In this document: positions 1 through 8,977 of the stretch, one piece after another
Layout of the letters: each line of letters begins with the position of its first letter
Position numbering within the stretch: the first letter of the stretch is position 1
NCBI GenBank assembly: GCA_902597335.1
Contig: CACJXK010000005.1
Coordinates: 53,776-117,775 of the forward strand
Length of the DNA: 64,000 nt
Direction: 5' to 3'
From: an uncultured Pelagibacteraceae bacterium
GTDB lineage: Bacteria > Pseudomonadota > Alphaproteobacteria > Pelagibacterales > Pelagibacteraceae
Translations under genes and position numbers: made by a program
The notes under the pieces: model-generated
What the model was told of the DNA's origin: nothing
What the model saw: the letters and a program-made list of their open reading frames with translations, nothing else
The model's database searches: none

Positions 1-166
1 CTTTTGGAATAGGAAACCACCAAATTAAAATAGAAGCAGCAAAAATAAATCTTAATCCCATTAAAAGTATTGGAGGAAAAGATTCAAAAGCAGGTTTTGC
101 AATTACAAAACCAAAACCTAAAAATATAGGAACAAGTGATGCAACTAGAGTGTCTTTAAAATTCAT
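1..166 (-). CDS. EamA/DMT-family exporter, N-terminal fragment
   Basis: This is the first 55 codons of a leftward gene that runs off the window start. The ATG is at 164-166; an ATG slightly upstream (173-175) reaches a stop after two codons, which fixes the start. The fragment begins MNFKDTLVASLVPIF and shows a first membrane helix with a Gly/Phe-rich segment (FLGFGFVIAKPAF), then PPILLMGLRFIFAA entering a second helix. That layout is typical of the first EamA repeat of drug/metabolite transporters, which export small metabolites across the inner membrane. It is divergent from the EutA-like gene, so 167-226 must hold promoters for both. The substrate cannot be predicted. The family call rests on the N-terminus only. 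Confidence 0.6.
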   Translation of the reverse strand, partial: MNFKDTLVASLVPIFLGFGFVIAKPAFESFPPILLMGLRFIFAASILIWWFPIPK

Positions 167-226
167 TCAATTCATTTAATGTTAATGATTATTCAAGAAC
201 TTATGATATATTCTCTTTTTTAAATT

Positions 227-967
227 ATGAATTCAACAAAAATAGAACCAAAATACATAAGTAAATCAAATCCACGAGTTGGCCTTATTGCTCTTGCAAG
301 TGATTTTATGATTGAGAGAGATTTTATTAATGTAATAAAGGATAGAGAAATTGATTTTTTTGTTAATAGAATAGAGTGCTATAATCCTTTAACCAAAGAA
401 AATCTGATTAAAATGTCAGATAAAGTAACTGATGTTGCAAAAGATATTCTTCCAGACCAGGATATAGACTGTGTTGTCTATGGATGCACTTCAGGAACAA
501 TAGCTGCAGGATACAATGCTATAGAACAAAAGGTAAAAGCAGCAAAACCAATGGCAGAGGTTACAACACCAAGTACTGCTGCTATAAAAGCTTTAAAGAA
601 ATTAAATATAAGCAAGCTTTGTTTATTTACTCCATACAGTAAAAAACTTAATGATGATGTTATAGAATATTTTAAATCAGAAGGATTTGAAATAACTTCC
701 AATTCTTATTTTGATATAGAGGCAGACTACGATATCGGTAAAGTAGATCAAAATTATTTGTATGATGTGTTGTCTAAAATAGATTTAAATGGCGCGGATG
801 CATTATTTGTATCTTGTACAGCTTTACCTGTACTTCCAATAATTGATAAACTTGAAAAAAAATTAAATACAATTGTTTTATCAAGCAACCAGGCTTTAAT
901 CTGGGATACACTTGTTAAAATAAATAAAGATAATCAAGTTACGGGTTTTGGAAAATTATTCAGATAG
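227..967 (+). CDS. Asp/Glu racemase superfamily protein, EutA/maleate isomerase-like
   Basis: A 246-residue cytoplasmic protein of the Asp/Glu/hydantoin racemase superfamily. The two catalytic cysteines of the fold are visible: Cys87 in YGCTSGT and Cys197 in VSCTALP. The segment TTPSTAAIKAL (113-123) resembles maleate cis-trans isomerases, arylmalonate decarboxylases and the ectoine-utilisation protein EutA. It lies 6 nt upstream of an ectoine-hydrolase-like M24 gene, and eutA with eutD/doeA is a known pairing, so a role in the same catabolic route is likely. Other ectoine genes (eutB, eutC, doeB) are absent here. The superfamily is clear; the substrate is inferred from the neighbour. Confidence 0.7.
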   Translation: MNSTKIEPKYISKSNPRVGLIALASDFMIERDFINVIKDREIDFFVNRIECYNPLTKENLIKMSDKVTDVAKDILPDQDIDCVVYGCTSGTIAAGYNAIEQKVKAAKPMAEVTTPSTAAIKALKKLNISKLCLFTPYSKKLNDDVIEYFKSEGFEITSNSYFDIEADYDIGKVDQNYLYDVLSKIDLNGADALFVSCTALPVLPIIDKLEKKLNTIVLSSNQALIWDTLVKINKDNQVTGFGKLFR

Positions 968-973
968 AAATTT

Positions 974-2143
974 ATGTCATTTGCCAAAGAGGAATACAAA
1001 CAAAGATTAAAAAAAGTCCAGTCAATGATGGAAAAAAAAGGCATTGAACTTTTAATTTCTCATGACACTAATAATATGAACTATTTGACTGGTTATGATG
1101 CATGGTCTTTTTATTATGCTCAATGTGCAATTGTTCATATAAATGCAGACGAACCTCTTTGCTTTGTAAGAGCACAAGATGCTGGAGGCGCTTATATAAA
1201 AACTTATCTTAAAGATGAAAACATAATTGTTTATGACGAAAATTATATTCACACATGGCCACAGCATCCTTATGACTATTTAGTAAAAATAATTAAAGAT
1301 AGAAAATGGGATAAACTTTCAATTGGTGTTGAAATGGATGCCCATTACTTCACAGCTTTTTGCTATGAAAAGATAAAACAAGGTTTGCCAAACGCAAAAA
1401 TTAAAGACTCAGAACGTTTAGTCAACTGGGCGAGATTTGCAAAATCTGATGCAGAAATAAAATATATGAAAAATGCTGCATTGATTTCAGAAAAAGGGAT
1501 GAAAACTGCAATGGAAGTAATTAAACCCGGCGTAAGACAATGCGATGCTGTTGGAGAAATACAAAAAACTTTATTTTATGGAACACCAGAGTTTGGAGGA
1601 GAATATTCGAGTATTGCAACACTTCTTCCAACAGGAAAGGGAACTTCAGCTTCACATTTAACTGCAACACAAGATAAGTTTGTAGAGGGGGAAGCAACAA
1701 TTGTAGAGTTATCTGGAGTTTACAAAAGATATCATGCTCCAATGGCAAGAACTGTTTTGTTAGGAAAACCTGATCAACTAAAAATTGATACGATGAAAAA
1801 GACTATTGAAGCTCTAGAAGCTGGAATTAAAGTAACAAAAGCTGGAAATACTGCAAATGATGTTGCTCAAGCATTTTGGGGAGTTTTAGACAAATATGGA
1901 ATAGAGAAAAAGTCTAGAACAGGTTACTCAATTGGTATTGGTTACCCACCAGACTGGGGTGAACATACTTTAAATATATATAAAGAAGAAATGACAGAAT
2001 TAGTTCCAAATTCTTGTTTTCATATGATAGCTGTAATGCAATTTGGTGATTGGGGAGTCGAAGCATCAGAATCTATAAGAGTTACTGACAATGGATGTGA
2101 ATTATTTTGTAATTATCCAAAAGAGCTAAATATAAAGAGTTAA
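974..2143 (+). CDS. M24-family hydrolase, ectoine hydrolase (DoeA/EutD)-like
   Basis: A 389-residue protein with the creatinase/prolidase layout: an N-terminal domain (about 1-160) and a C-terminal pita-bread M24 domain (about 165-380). Segments NYLTGYDAWSFY (near 36), RAQDAGGAY, YGTPEFGGEY, ELSGVYKRYHAP and IGYPPDWGEHTL match my recollection of ectoine hydrolases, which open the ectoine ring to acetyl-diaminobutyrate, better than aminopeptidase P. The five-ligand dinuclear metal set of M24 peptidases is not evident; ELSGVYKRYHAP stands where the metal aspartates would be, consistent with a non-peptidase member. It follows the EutA-like gene and precedes a PotABCD-type importer that may bring in its substrate. 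The family is well supported, ectoine as substrate less so. Confidence 0.6.
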   Translation: MSFAKEEYKQRLKKVQSMMEKKGIELLISHDTNNMNYLTGYDAWSFYYAQCAIVHINADEPLCFVRAQDAGGAYIKTYLKDENIIVYDENYIHTWPQHPYDYLVKIIKDRKWDKLSIGVEMDAHYFTAFCYEKIKQGLPNAKIKDSERLVNWARFAKSDAEIKYMKNAALISEKGMKTAMEVIKPGVRQCDAVGEIQKTLFYGTPEFGGEYSSIATLLPTGKGTSASHLTATQDKFVEGEATIVELSGVYKRYHAPMARTVLLGKPDQLKIDTMKKTIEALEAGIKVTKAGNTANDVAQAFWGVLDKYGIEKKSRTGYSIGIGYPPDWGEHTLNIYKEEMTELVPNSCFHMIAVMQFGDWGVEASESIRVTDNGCELFCNYPKELNIKS

Positions 2144-2188
2144 TTAACTGTTGCAAATAACATAACTAAATGTTTTAAAAACTATCTT

Positions 2189-3274
2189 ATGTCAAAAAAA
2201 GCTGATTTCGTAAAATTTGATAAAGTAGACAAAAGTTACGACGGAAAAGTATTAGTAGTAAAAGATCTGAATTTAGATATTGAAGAAGGCGAGTTTGTAA
2301 CAATGCTTGGACCTTCTGGTTCAGGAAAAACGACATGTTTAATGATGCTTGCTGGTTTTGAAACTCCAACCAATGGAGAAATATTTTTAGATAACAATCC
2401 AATTTCTAATATTCCACCACATAAAAGAGGGATCGGAATGGTTTTTCAAAACTATGCTTTATTTCCTCACATGACTGTCTTTGAAAATTTAGCATTTCCG
2501 TTAAAGGTAAGAAAAATGTCTCAAGAGGACATAGAGAAAAAAGTAGACAAAGCTTTATCAATGGTCTCACTGGGTGGATTTGCAAACAGAATGCCAGGTC
2601 AACTGTCAGGTGGTCAACAACAAAGAGTTGCAGTTGCGAGAGCTTTAGTTTTTGATCCGGCTGTTGTTTTAATGGATGAACCTTTAGGGGCGTTAGATAA
2701 AAATTTAAGAGAAAGCATGCAGTACGAAATTAAACACATCCATGAAAGTATTGGAGTAACAGTAGTTTATGTAACTCATGATCAGGGTGAGGCTTTAACG
2801 ATGTCAAATAGGATTGCGGTATTTAATGATGGTAAAGTTCAACAACTATCAAGCCCTGATAAGTTATATGAAGAACCAGTTAACTCTTTTGTTGCAGAAT
2901 TCATTGGCGAAAATAATACTTTTGGTGGAGAAATTTCTGAAATTTCAAATGGAACATGTAAAGTTAAATTAGAAAAGGGTGAGATAATTGCTAATCCAAT
3001 TTCAGTTAAATCTGTTGGAGAAAAAACTACAGTATCAATCAGACCAGAGCGAGCATTGATTAACCCTAAAGATAAAATGGATAATAATCAAAAAGGAAAA
3101 ATTGAGGAAGTCATTTATCATGGGGATCATACTAGAGTTAGATTAAATTTACTTGGTAATTCAGAATTTATATTGAAAGTTCCAAATAGTTCTCAAAACC
3201 TAGATATAAAACTTGGTAATGAAATTAATATTGGTTGGAACAGTCATGACGCTAGAGCTTTAGACCCAAAATAA
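2189..3274 (+). CDS. potA: ABC importer ATP-binding protein, PotA type
   Basis: A 361-residue cytoplasmic ATPase that would power the importer encoded downstream. Walker A GPSGSGKT is at 41-48, the Q-loop Gln at 87, the signature LSGGQQQ at 139-145, Walker B VVLMDE at 159-164 and the switch His at 197 in VTHDQG. The C-terminal 120 residues form the TOBE-type regulatory region of the spermidine/putrescine and iron(III) ATPase group. It is separated from the binding-protein gene by about 98 nt that contains a candidate promoter, so the binding protein may be transcribed separately. All nucleotide-binding residues appear intact. Confidence 0.85.
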   Translation: MSKKADFVKFDKVDKSYDGKVLVVKDLNLDIEEGEFVTMLGPSGSGKTTCLMMLAGFETPTNGEIFLDNNPISNIPPHKRGIGMVFQNYALFPHMTVFENLAFPLKVRKMSQEDIEKKVDKALSMVSLGGFANRMPGQLSGGQQQRVAVARALVFDPAVVLMDEPLGALDKNLRESMQYEIKHIHESIGVTVVYVTHDQGEALTMSNRIAVFNDGKVQQLSSPDKLYEEPVNSFVAEFIGENNTFGGEISEISNGTCKVKLEKGEIIANPISVKSVGEKTTVSIRPERALINPKDKMDNNQKGKIEEVIYHGDHTRVRLNLLGNSEFILKVPNSSQNLDIKLGNEINIGWNSHDARALDPK

Positions 3275-3307
3275 GCGTAATTATTACATTTTCGCCAAAA
3301 ACACCTG

Positions 3308-3336
3308 TTGACTCTTATATTCTATGTTGCTGTACT
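3308..3336 (+). promoter_or_regulatory. candidate sigma-70 promoter before the solute-binding gene
   Basis: TTGACT (3308-3313) is followed after 17 nt by TGTACT (3331-3336). The -35 matches the consensus in five of six positions, the -10 in four of six. A Shine-Dalgarno stretch GGAGGA lies just before the ATG at 3373. It would give the abundant binding protein its own transcript. Confidence 0.45.
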
Positions 3337-3372
3337 CCTTTTTTTATAAAAAAACGTTTAAACGGAGGATAA

Positions 3373-4491
3373 ATGAAAAAATTAAGTAAATTATTACTTG
3401 CTTTAACATTTGCAGTTTCTGTATCTACATCCGCTTTTGCAGTAGTTGTTGCATCATGGGGTGGAGCATACACAGAAAGTCAAAAGTTAGGATATGGAGA
3501 TCCAACATCGAAAGCATTAGGTATACCAATCGAGTGGGTTGACTATTCTGGTGGACTTTCAGAAATTAAAGCGCAAATAGAAGCAGGAGCAATCACATGG
3601 GATATTATAGATGTGTTCGCTTACGATACTATTAATGGTTGTGATGAAGGAATTTTTGTTGAATTTGATTTTGACAAAGACTTCCCACCAGCACCAGATG
3701 GTACGCCTGCAAGTGAAGACTTCTTCACTGATATGCCAAGTAAATGTGCGGTAGGAAATATCTTATATTCTTGGAACTATGCTTATAATAGTGATCTATT
3801 AAAAAGCACTCCAAAGACTATCAAAGATTTCTTTAACACAAAAAGATTTCCTGGAAAAAGAGCAATTTACAAAAGTGCATTAACTAACTTAGAAATTGCT
3901 TTAGCAGCAGATGGTGTAAAAATGGGTAAAGGTGGAGAATTTATCTACAAAAAATTAGAAGACCCAGCATATGTTGATAGAGCGATGAATAAGATCAAAG
4001 CACTTTGTGAAGATCCAAATGGCGGATGTGTATTTTGGTCAGCAGGAGCTCAACCACCAGAATTATTAATGAGTGGTGAAGTTGTAATGGCAACTGGTTG
4101 GAATGGAAGATTTTTCAATGCAGCAGTTGGAGAAGGCGCTCCAATAGTTCAAGTTTGGGATGGACAAGGTCTTGACTACGAATATTTTGCATTAGTAAAA
4201 GGTGGACCAAACCAAGCTGACGCTATGAAAGCTTTAGCAATGATGACTAACACTGAAATGTTAGCAGGAAGTGCAAAATATATTGCATACGCTCCTTGGA
4301 GAAAATCATCAATTGCAGTTATGGAAGCAGGAGAGCCGTGGTATAAAGATGGAAAAACAAATATGGTTCCACATATGCCAACAGCGCCAAAAAATCTAAA
4401 AAGATACTTCTTAGTAGACGCTGAGTACTGGGCTGACAATGGCACAGAGCTTGGTGAAAAATGGGAAGCTATGAAAGCTAGTATTAAATAA
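3373..4491 (+). CDS. potD: periplasmic solute-binding protein, PotD type
   Basis: A 372-residue secreted binding protein. Residues 1-23 are a classical signal peptide ending TSAFA, with mature protein starting VVVASWGGAY. SWGGAYTESQ and the WVDYSGGLSEI and AGAITWDIIDV segments are typical of the spermidine/putrescine-binding group. It captures solute and delivers it to the permeases at 4558-6668. The ligand could be a polyamine, but the adjacent ectoine-hydrolase-like and EutA-like genes make a cyclic or N-acylated amine possible. A strong stem-loop follows the stop codon directly, as for the second binding-protein gene in this window. Confidence 0.8.
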   Translation: MKKLSKLLLALTFAVSVSTSAFAVVVASWGGAYTESQKLGYGDPTSKALGIPIEWVDYSGGLSEIKAQIEAGAITWDIIDVFAYDTINGCDEGIFVEFDFDKDFPPAPDGTPASEDFFTDMPSKCAVGNILYSWNYAYNSDLLKSTPKTIKDFFNTKRFPGKRAIYKSALTNLEIALAADGVKMGKGGEFIYKKLEDPAYVDRAMNKIKALCEDPNGGCVFWSAGAQPPELLMSGEVVMATGWNGRFFNAAVGEGAPIVQVWDGQGLDYEYFALVKGGPNQADAMKALAMMTNTEMLAGSAKYIAYAPWRKSSIAVMEAGEPWYKDGKTNMVPHMPTAPKNLKRYFLVDAEYWADNGTELGEKWEAMKASIK

Positions 4492-4526
4492 TTAAAGTTT
4501 TAAACACTTTAATTTTATATTATATT

Positions 4527-4557
4527 AAGGGCGGTTATTTTAACCGCCCTTTTTTTT
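4527..4557 (+). terminator. intrinsic terminator/attenuator stem-loop after the binding-protein gene
   Basis: A perfect 11-bp stem (4527-4537 pairing with 4541-4551) with a 3-nt loop is followed by a T-run that ends exactly at the ATG of the next gene (4558). It has the form of a Rho-independent terminator. Partial read-through would give less permease than binding protein, and the structure would protect the 3' end of the binding-protein mRNA. Confidence 0.85.
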
Positions 4558-5811
4558 ATGAGCTCAGAAACAGGAAAAATTTTAACAACAGATGGAATTC
4601 CTTTAGAGGAGAGTCTTAAACAGGCAGAAAAGAAAAATAAAATTAAAGCTTTTCTACTAGTTGCGCCATTATTATTGTTTTTAATAATTACATACATGAT
4701 TCCAATCGGAGATATGTTTTCTAGAAGTATAGACGACAAAATGGTTACAAACATGCTTCCCAAAACTTATAAAGCAATGGAAACTTGGGATGGTAAAGAA
4801 CTTCCACCAGAGGAAGTTTTTGAAGCATTTTACTTAGACTATAAAATTCTAGTTAAAAACAAAACAGCAGGAAAATTACAGACACAATTAAACTATGAAA
4901 AAAATGGATTTAAGAGTGTTTTAAAAAAACTAGCAAGAAAACAAAAGAAATTTGAGGAGGGAAATTATAAAGAACAAATTATGAAAGTTCATAAAAGATG
5001 GAGAAATGTTGAATATTGGAGAGCAATTAAAAGAAGAGCTCCATCTTATACATATTCAAAATACCTTAAAGGTGTAGACATGTATTCCAATGAAGATGGA
5101 AAAATAGTTCAGGTTTCTGAGGATAGAAGAATTCATAGAATATTATGGATAAGAACAGTAGAGGTGGCTTTTTTTGTTACTTTATTTTGTTTTTTGATGG
5201 CTTACCCAATTGCACATTTACTGGCAACTTTGCCAATGAAATATAGTAATTTACTTATGATTTGTGTTCTTCTTCCTTTCTGGACCTCTTTACTTGTAAG
5301 AACCGCCAGTTGGATGATTTTGTTACAGCAACAAGGGATTGTGAATGATTTCTTTGTTTGGACAGGTCTTGTTGCAGACGATAACAGACCTGAGATGATG
5401 TATAATAAAACTGGAACTTACGTAGCAATGACTCAAATACTTTTACCTTTTATGGTTTTACCTTTGTACAGTGTTATGAAAACGATCTCTCCAAGTCTTA
5501 TGAGAGCTGGTAAGTCTTTAGGTGCAACTCCAGCGGTTGCATTTTTTAAAGTTTATTTTCCACTAACAATTCCAGGAATAGGTGCAGGTTGTCTATTAGT
5601 GTTTATTTTAGCAATTGGCTATTATATTACACCAGCACTTGTTGGAGGTGCATCTGGAACACTTATTAGTAATCAAATAGCATATCATATGAAAAGTACT
5701 TTAGATTGGAGTTTTGCATCTGCAATGGGACTGATGCTTTTAACAGGCGTATTAGTAATATATTGGATCTATAATAAACTTGTGGGAGTTGATAACATCA
5801 AATTAGGTTAA
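4558..5811 (+). CDS. potB: ABC importer permease, PotB type, with long first periplasmic loop
   Basis: A 417-residue inner-membrane permease, longer than the roughly 280-300 residues usual for PotB. The extra length is a hydrophilic Lys/Glu-rich stretch of about 130 residues between the first membrane helix (about 31-50) and the second (about 200-220), probably periplasmic. The permease core then follows, including the coupling-loop region ISPSLMRAGKSLGATPAVAF. The ATG directly abuts the T-tract of a terminator and has no Shine-Dalgarno sequence, so initiation is unusual. The next permease follows after 2 nt. The family is certain from core motifs and context. Confidence 0.82.
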   Translation: MSSETGKILTTDGIPLEESLKQAEKKNKIKAFLLVAPLLLFLIITYMIPIGDMFSRSIDDKMVTNMLPKTYKAMETWDGKELPPEEVFEAFYLDYKILVKNKTAGKLQTQLNYEKNGFKSVLKKLARKQKKFEEGNYKEQIMKVHKRWRNVEYWRAIKRRAPSYTYSKYLKGVDMYSNEDGKIVQVSEDRRIHRILWIRTVEVAFFVTLFCFLMAYPIAHLLATLPMKYSNLLMICVLLPFWTSLLVRTASWMILLQQQGIVNDFFVWTGLVADDNRPEMMYNKTGTYVAMTQILLPFMVLPLYSVMKTISPSLMRAGKSLGATPAVAFFKVYFPLTIPGIGAGCLLVFILAIGYYITPALVGGASGTLISNQIAYHMKSTLDWSFASAMGLMLLTGVLVIYWIYNKLVGVDNIKLG

Positions 5812-5813
5812 TT

Positions 5814-6668
5814 ATGGCATTACCAAAGTATACAGAACCGCATTATAGAATTTGGCATTACTTTTATTTATTAATATGCGGTTGTGTCTTTTTCTTTTTG
5901 ATAGCTCCTTTATTTGTAATTTTTCCGTTGTCTTTTAATGCTGAGGAGTTCTTAGTTTTTTCTGATGGAATGAAAAGGTTAGATCCTGATGCATTCTCTT
6001 TAAGATGGTATAAAGACATGATTTATGGAACAAAAAATCCATGGGGTTTGGCTGCAAGAAATAGTTTTATAATTGCAATTTTTGCTACATTGGGATCAAT
6101 TATTTTAGGTACTCTTGCTGCATTGGGCTTAAGCAGTAGACATATGCCTTACAAGGGTTTGATAATGGCAATTTTAATTTCACCAATGATAGTTCCGTTA
6201 ATTATTTCTGGGGTAGCGATTTTCTTTTTCATGGCAAAGGTAGGTTTGGCAGCAACTCATTTAGGTATTATATTGGCACATATAATTCTTGGAACTCCGT
6301 TTGTGGTAATAACTGTAACTGCAACACTTTCAGGTTTTGATCATAGTATTACACGTGCTGCTTCAAGTCTTGGAAGTAGTCCATACAATACATTTATGAA
6401 GATTACTTTACCTTTAATATTACCTGGAGTTATTTCTGGTGGTCTTTTTGCTTTTGTAACCTCTTTTGATGAGGTGGTCGTTGTATTATTCTTAGCTGGC
6501 TTAGATAATACTACAATTCCAATACAAATGTGGACTGGGCTTAGAGAACAATTAAGTCCGACAATTTTAGCTGTGGCAACCTGTTTGATTATATTATCAG
6601 TACTAATTTTATTAACTGCTGAACTTTTAAGAAGAAGATCTGAGAGGTTAAGAGGAATAAGTAGATAG
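5814..6668 (+). CDS. potC: ABC importer permease, PotC type
   Basis: A 284-residue inner-membrane permease with six predicted helices and the EAA-type coupling loop ITRAASSLGSSPYNTF, which contacts the PotA-type ATPase. It forms the channel with the PotB-type protein encoded 2 nt upstream. Its length is normal for PotC. It ends one base before the convergent thiolase gene, leaving no intergenic terminator. Confidence 0.85.
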   Translation: MALPKYTEPHYRIWHYFYLLICGCVFFFLIAPLFVIFPLSFNAEEFLVFSDGMKRLDPDAFSLRWYKDMIYGTKNPWGLAARNSFIIAIFATLGSIILGTLAALGLSSRHMPYKGLIMAILISPMIVPLIISGVAIFFFMAKVGLAATHLGIILAHIILGTPFVVITVTATLSGFDHSITRAASSLGSSPYNTFMKITLPLILPGVISGGLFAFVTSFDEVVVVLFLAGLDNTTIPIQMWTGLREQLSPTILAVATCLIILSVLILLTAELLRRRSERLRGISR

Positions 6669-6669
6669 T

Positions 6670-7794
6670 TTAATTGACACTCTCAATTACTGTCGCAATT
6701 CCCATTCCTAAACCAATACACTGAGTAGAAAGAGCGTATTTTTTATTTTCTCGTTTTAATAAATCAGCTGCTTTACCAGTAATTCTTGCACCTGTTGCAC
6801 CAAGTGGATGACCGAGGGCAAGAGCTCCACCATCTAAATTAATTTTATTTTTATCTATACCTAAATCTTTAATACATGCTAATGATTGAGAAGCAAAAGC
6901 TTCGTTCAATTCAACAATATCAATTTGATCAGCTGTCAAGTTAGCTCTCTTTAAAGCTTTTTTTGATGCACCAATTGGACCTAGACCCATATAATCAGGG
7001 TCACAGCCTTCAACAGCAGTAGACACTATTCTTCCTAAAATATTTAAATTATTTTCTCTTGCATAATTTTCCTCACAAATTAAAGTTGCCGCAGCACCAT
7101 CTGTTAAAGGTGATGAAGTTGCTGCTGTAACTGTTCCATTTTCGTCAAATGCAAGTTTTAATCCATCTAATTTTTCCATTGTACTATTCGGTCTGATGTT
7201 TCCATCAGTATCACAATCACCAATTGATACGATTTCATTTTTAAAATTCCCTTTGGTTTGTGCTTCGTGTGCTTTTTGATGGCTTGATATAGCAAACTCC
7301 TGTTGTTCATTTCTTGAAATGTTATATTTTCTAGCAACATTTTCTGCAGTTGTTCCCATTGAAAAATAAACATGTGGGTTATCTGCCTTACTTTCAGGGT
7401 ATGGGATTGGTTCAAAACCAGTGTTTACTCTTGTCATACTTTCTACCCCTCCACAAACAAACACCTTTCCAGCACCCAAAGAAATTTTACCTGCTGCAAT
7501 ATGAATAGCCTCCATTGAGGAACCACACCATCTATCTACTGTCATGCCTGAGGTTTTAACATTCATACCACTTAGAAAAGTTGTCAACTTTCCAATATTA
7601 AAACTTTGTTCTCCTGTTTGAAATGCACAACCAACTACGATATCTTCAATGTCATCTTTTTTAACATTTGATTTTGATACTAAATCTTTAATTACTTCTG
7701 CTAATAGATTAACTGGTTTTGAGTCTATTAAGGCACCTTTTCTAGCCATAGTAAAAGGTGATCTTGAAAATCCTGCTATAACTGGTTTAAACAT
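6670..7794 (-). CDS. thiolase-family acetyl-CoA acyltransferase
   Basis: A 374-residue thiolase with the nucleophilic cysteine at Cys90 (DRWCGSSMEA), the NEAFA motif, the histidine of ALGHPLGATGAR and the second catalytic cysteine in TQCIGLGMG. Such enzymes cleave 3-ketoacyl-CoA with CoA, the last step of beta-oxidation, or make acetoacetyl-CoA. It is the last gene of the leftward catabolic cluster, directly after the DmdA-like gene. A 3-ketoacyl-CoA thiolase working with the beta-oxidation fusion at 20403-22625 is plausible. Chain-length specificity cannot be read from sequence. Confidence 0.85.
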   Translation of the reverse strand: MFKPVIAGFSRSPFTMARKGALIDSKPVNLLAEVIKDLVSKSNVKKDDIEDIVVGCAFQTGEQSFNIGKLTTFLSGMNVKTSGMTVDRWCGSSMEAIHIAAGKISLGAGKVFVCGGVESMTRVNTGFEPIPYPESKADNPHVYFSMGTTAENVARKYNISRNEQQEFAISSHQKAHEAQTKGNFKNEIVSIGDCDTDGNIRPNSTMEKLDGLKLAFDENGTVTAATSSPLTDGAAATLICEENYARENNLNILGRIVSTAVEGCDPDYMGLGPIGASKKALKRANLTADQIDIVELNEAFASQSLACIKDLGIDKNKINLDGGALALGHPLGATGARITGKAADLLKRENKKYALSTQCIGLGMGIATVIESVN

Positions 7795-7809
7795 AATTTA
7801 AATATAAGG

Positions 7810-8976
7810 TTAATCAGGAAATGGTAAAGAAGTTATAATGCCTTTTCTGTTTTTTCCATTAAAAGTGTTTATAAAAACTTCATTCCCCAAATCCCAAAAA
7901 TCTCTATTTATCATTGATAAACCTATATTTTTCTTAATTCTTGGCGAATAAATTCCGGAAGCAATTTGTCCAATCTTTTTATTGTTTTTTGAGTATACCG
8001 GCAAAGGAACTCCTGTTGGCTTGCAGGGTTCGCCATCAAAAATTATTCCTCTCATCTGTTGTTTAATTCCTTCAGATTGAATCTTTCTCAAAGCTTGTTT
8101 TCCAATAAAATTATGATCATCTTCTTGTTTACAATATTTCTCGAGATTGCATTCTAGTGGGTTATTTTCTCTAGTGAAATCATTGCCATAGGACATAAGT
8201 CCTGCCTCAATTCTATCAATGAGGTTTGGACATCCTGGAGATATATTAAATTTTTGACCATGATCCCAAACAACATCCCAAAGCTTTTCACCAAGTTCAA
8301 TTTCATTAAAATGAGTTTCAAATCCTTTGAAATAAATTTCAAAACCATCTTGCTTGCTATAACCTGACCTTGCGATTATTTGTTTTGTACCTAAAAAGTC
8401 AAAAACTTTAAAATTGAAAAATTTTAATTTTTTTATGTCTTCACCAAATATTGAAACCAAAAGGTCTTCGGATTTTGGGCCTTGAATAGCCAATGGATAA
8501 ACATCTGGCTCTACTATTTCAACATTATATCCAGAACCTAATGCAATACCTTTTGCCCATAGAAGAATATCTGAGTCAGCTATTGAAATCCAAAACATAT
8601 CATCGTCTAGTTTAAGTAAAACAGGATCATTAATCATTCCTGCGGTCTCATCTATTATTGGAATATAAAAACATTTTCCAGTTTCCATTTTTTTTATTGA
8701 GCGAGGTGTCATTTTTTGTACAAGTTTTGCTGCATCAGGACCTGAAATTTGTACTTGTCTTTGGCAAGATACATCCCAGACTTGAACTTCCTTTCTTAAA
8801 TGCCAGTAATCTTCCTCAACTGAGTTTTTAAATCCTTTTGGTAACAACATGTGGTTTACGACGGTAAAATCTGACACGCCACATTCTTCAACCTTATTAG
8901 TAAATGGAGTACGCCTTATACGTCTTGACATATTTAATTTAATATTTTTTTGATGTATTAAATTTTCACCACTCAT
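7810..8976 (-). CDS. GcvT-fold protein closely resembling DMSP demethylase DmdA
   Basis: A 388-residue aminomethyltransferase-fold (GcvT) protein. Segments SRRIRRTPFTNKVE, VVNHMLLP, EEDYWHLRKEVQVWDV, AIQGPKSEDLL, SPGCPNLIDRIEAGL and SYGNDFTRENNP line up with the SAR11 DmdA sequence as I remember it. DmdA transfers a methyl group from dimethylsulfoniopropionate to tetrahydrofolate. One difference from that remembered sequence is ARSGYSKQ where DmdA has ARSGWSKQ, so this may be a divergent DmdA or a paralogue acting on another methylated compound. It lies between a thiolase gene and a HIU-hydrolase-like gene. The family is confident, DMSP as substrate moderate. Confidence 0.6.
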   Translation of the reverse strand: MSGENLIHQKNIKLNMSRRIRRTPFTNKVEECGVSDFTVVNHMLLPKGFKNSVEEDYWHLRKEVQVWDVSCQRQVQISGPDAAKLVQKMTPRSIKKMETGKCFYIPIIDETAGMINDPVLLKLDDDMFWISIADSDILLWAKGIALGSGYNVEIVEPDVYPLAIQGPKSEDLLVSIFGEDIKKLKFFNFKVFDFLGTKQIIARSGYSKQDGFEIYFKGFETHFNEIELGEKLWDVVWDHGQKFNISPGCPNLIDRIEAGLMSYGNDFTRENNPLECNLEKYCKQEDDHNFIGKQALRKIQSEGIKQQMRGIIFDGEPCKPTGVPLPVYSKNNKKIGQIASGIYSPRIKKNIGLSMINRDFWDLGNEVFINTFNGKNRKGIITSLPFPD

Positions 8977-8977
8977 T

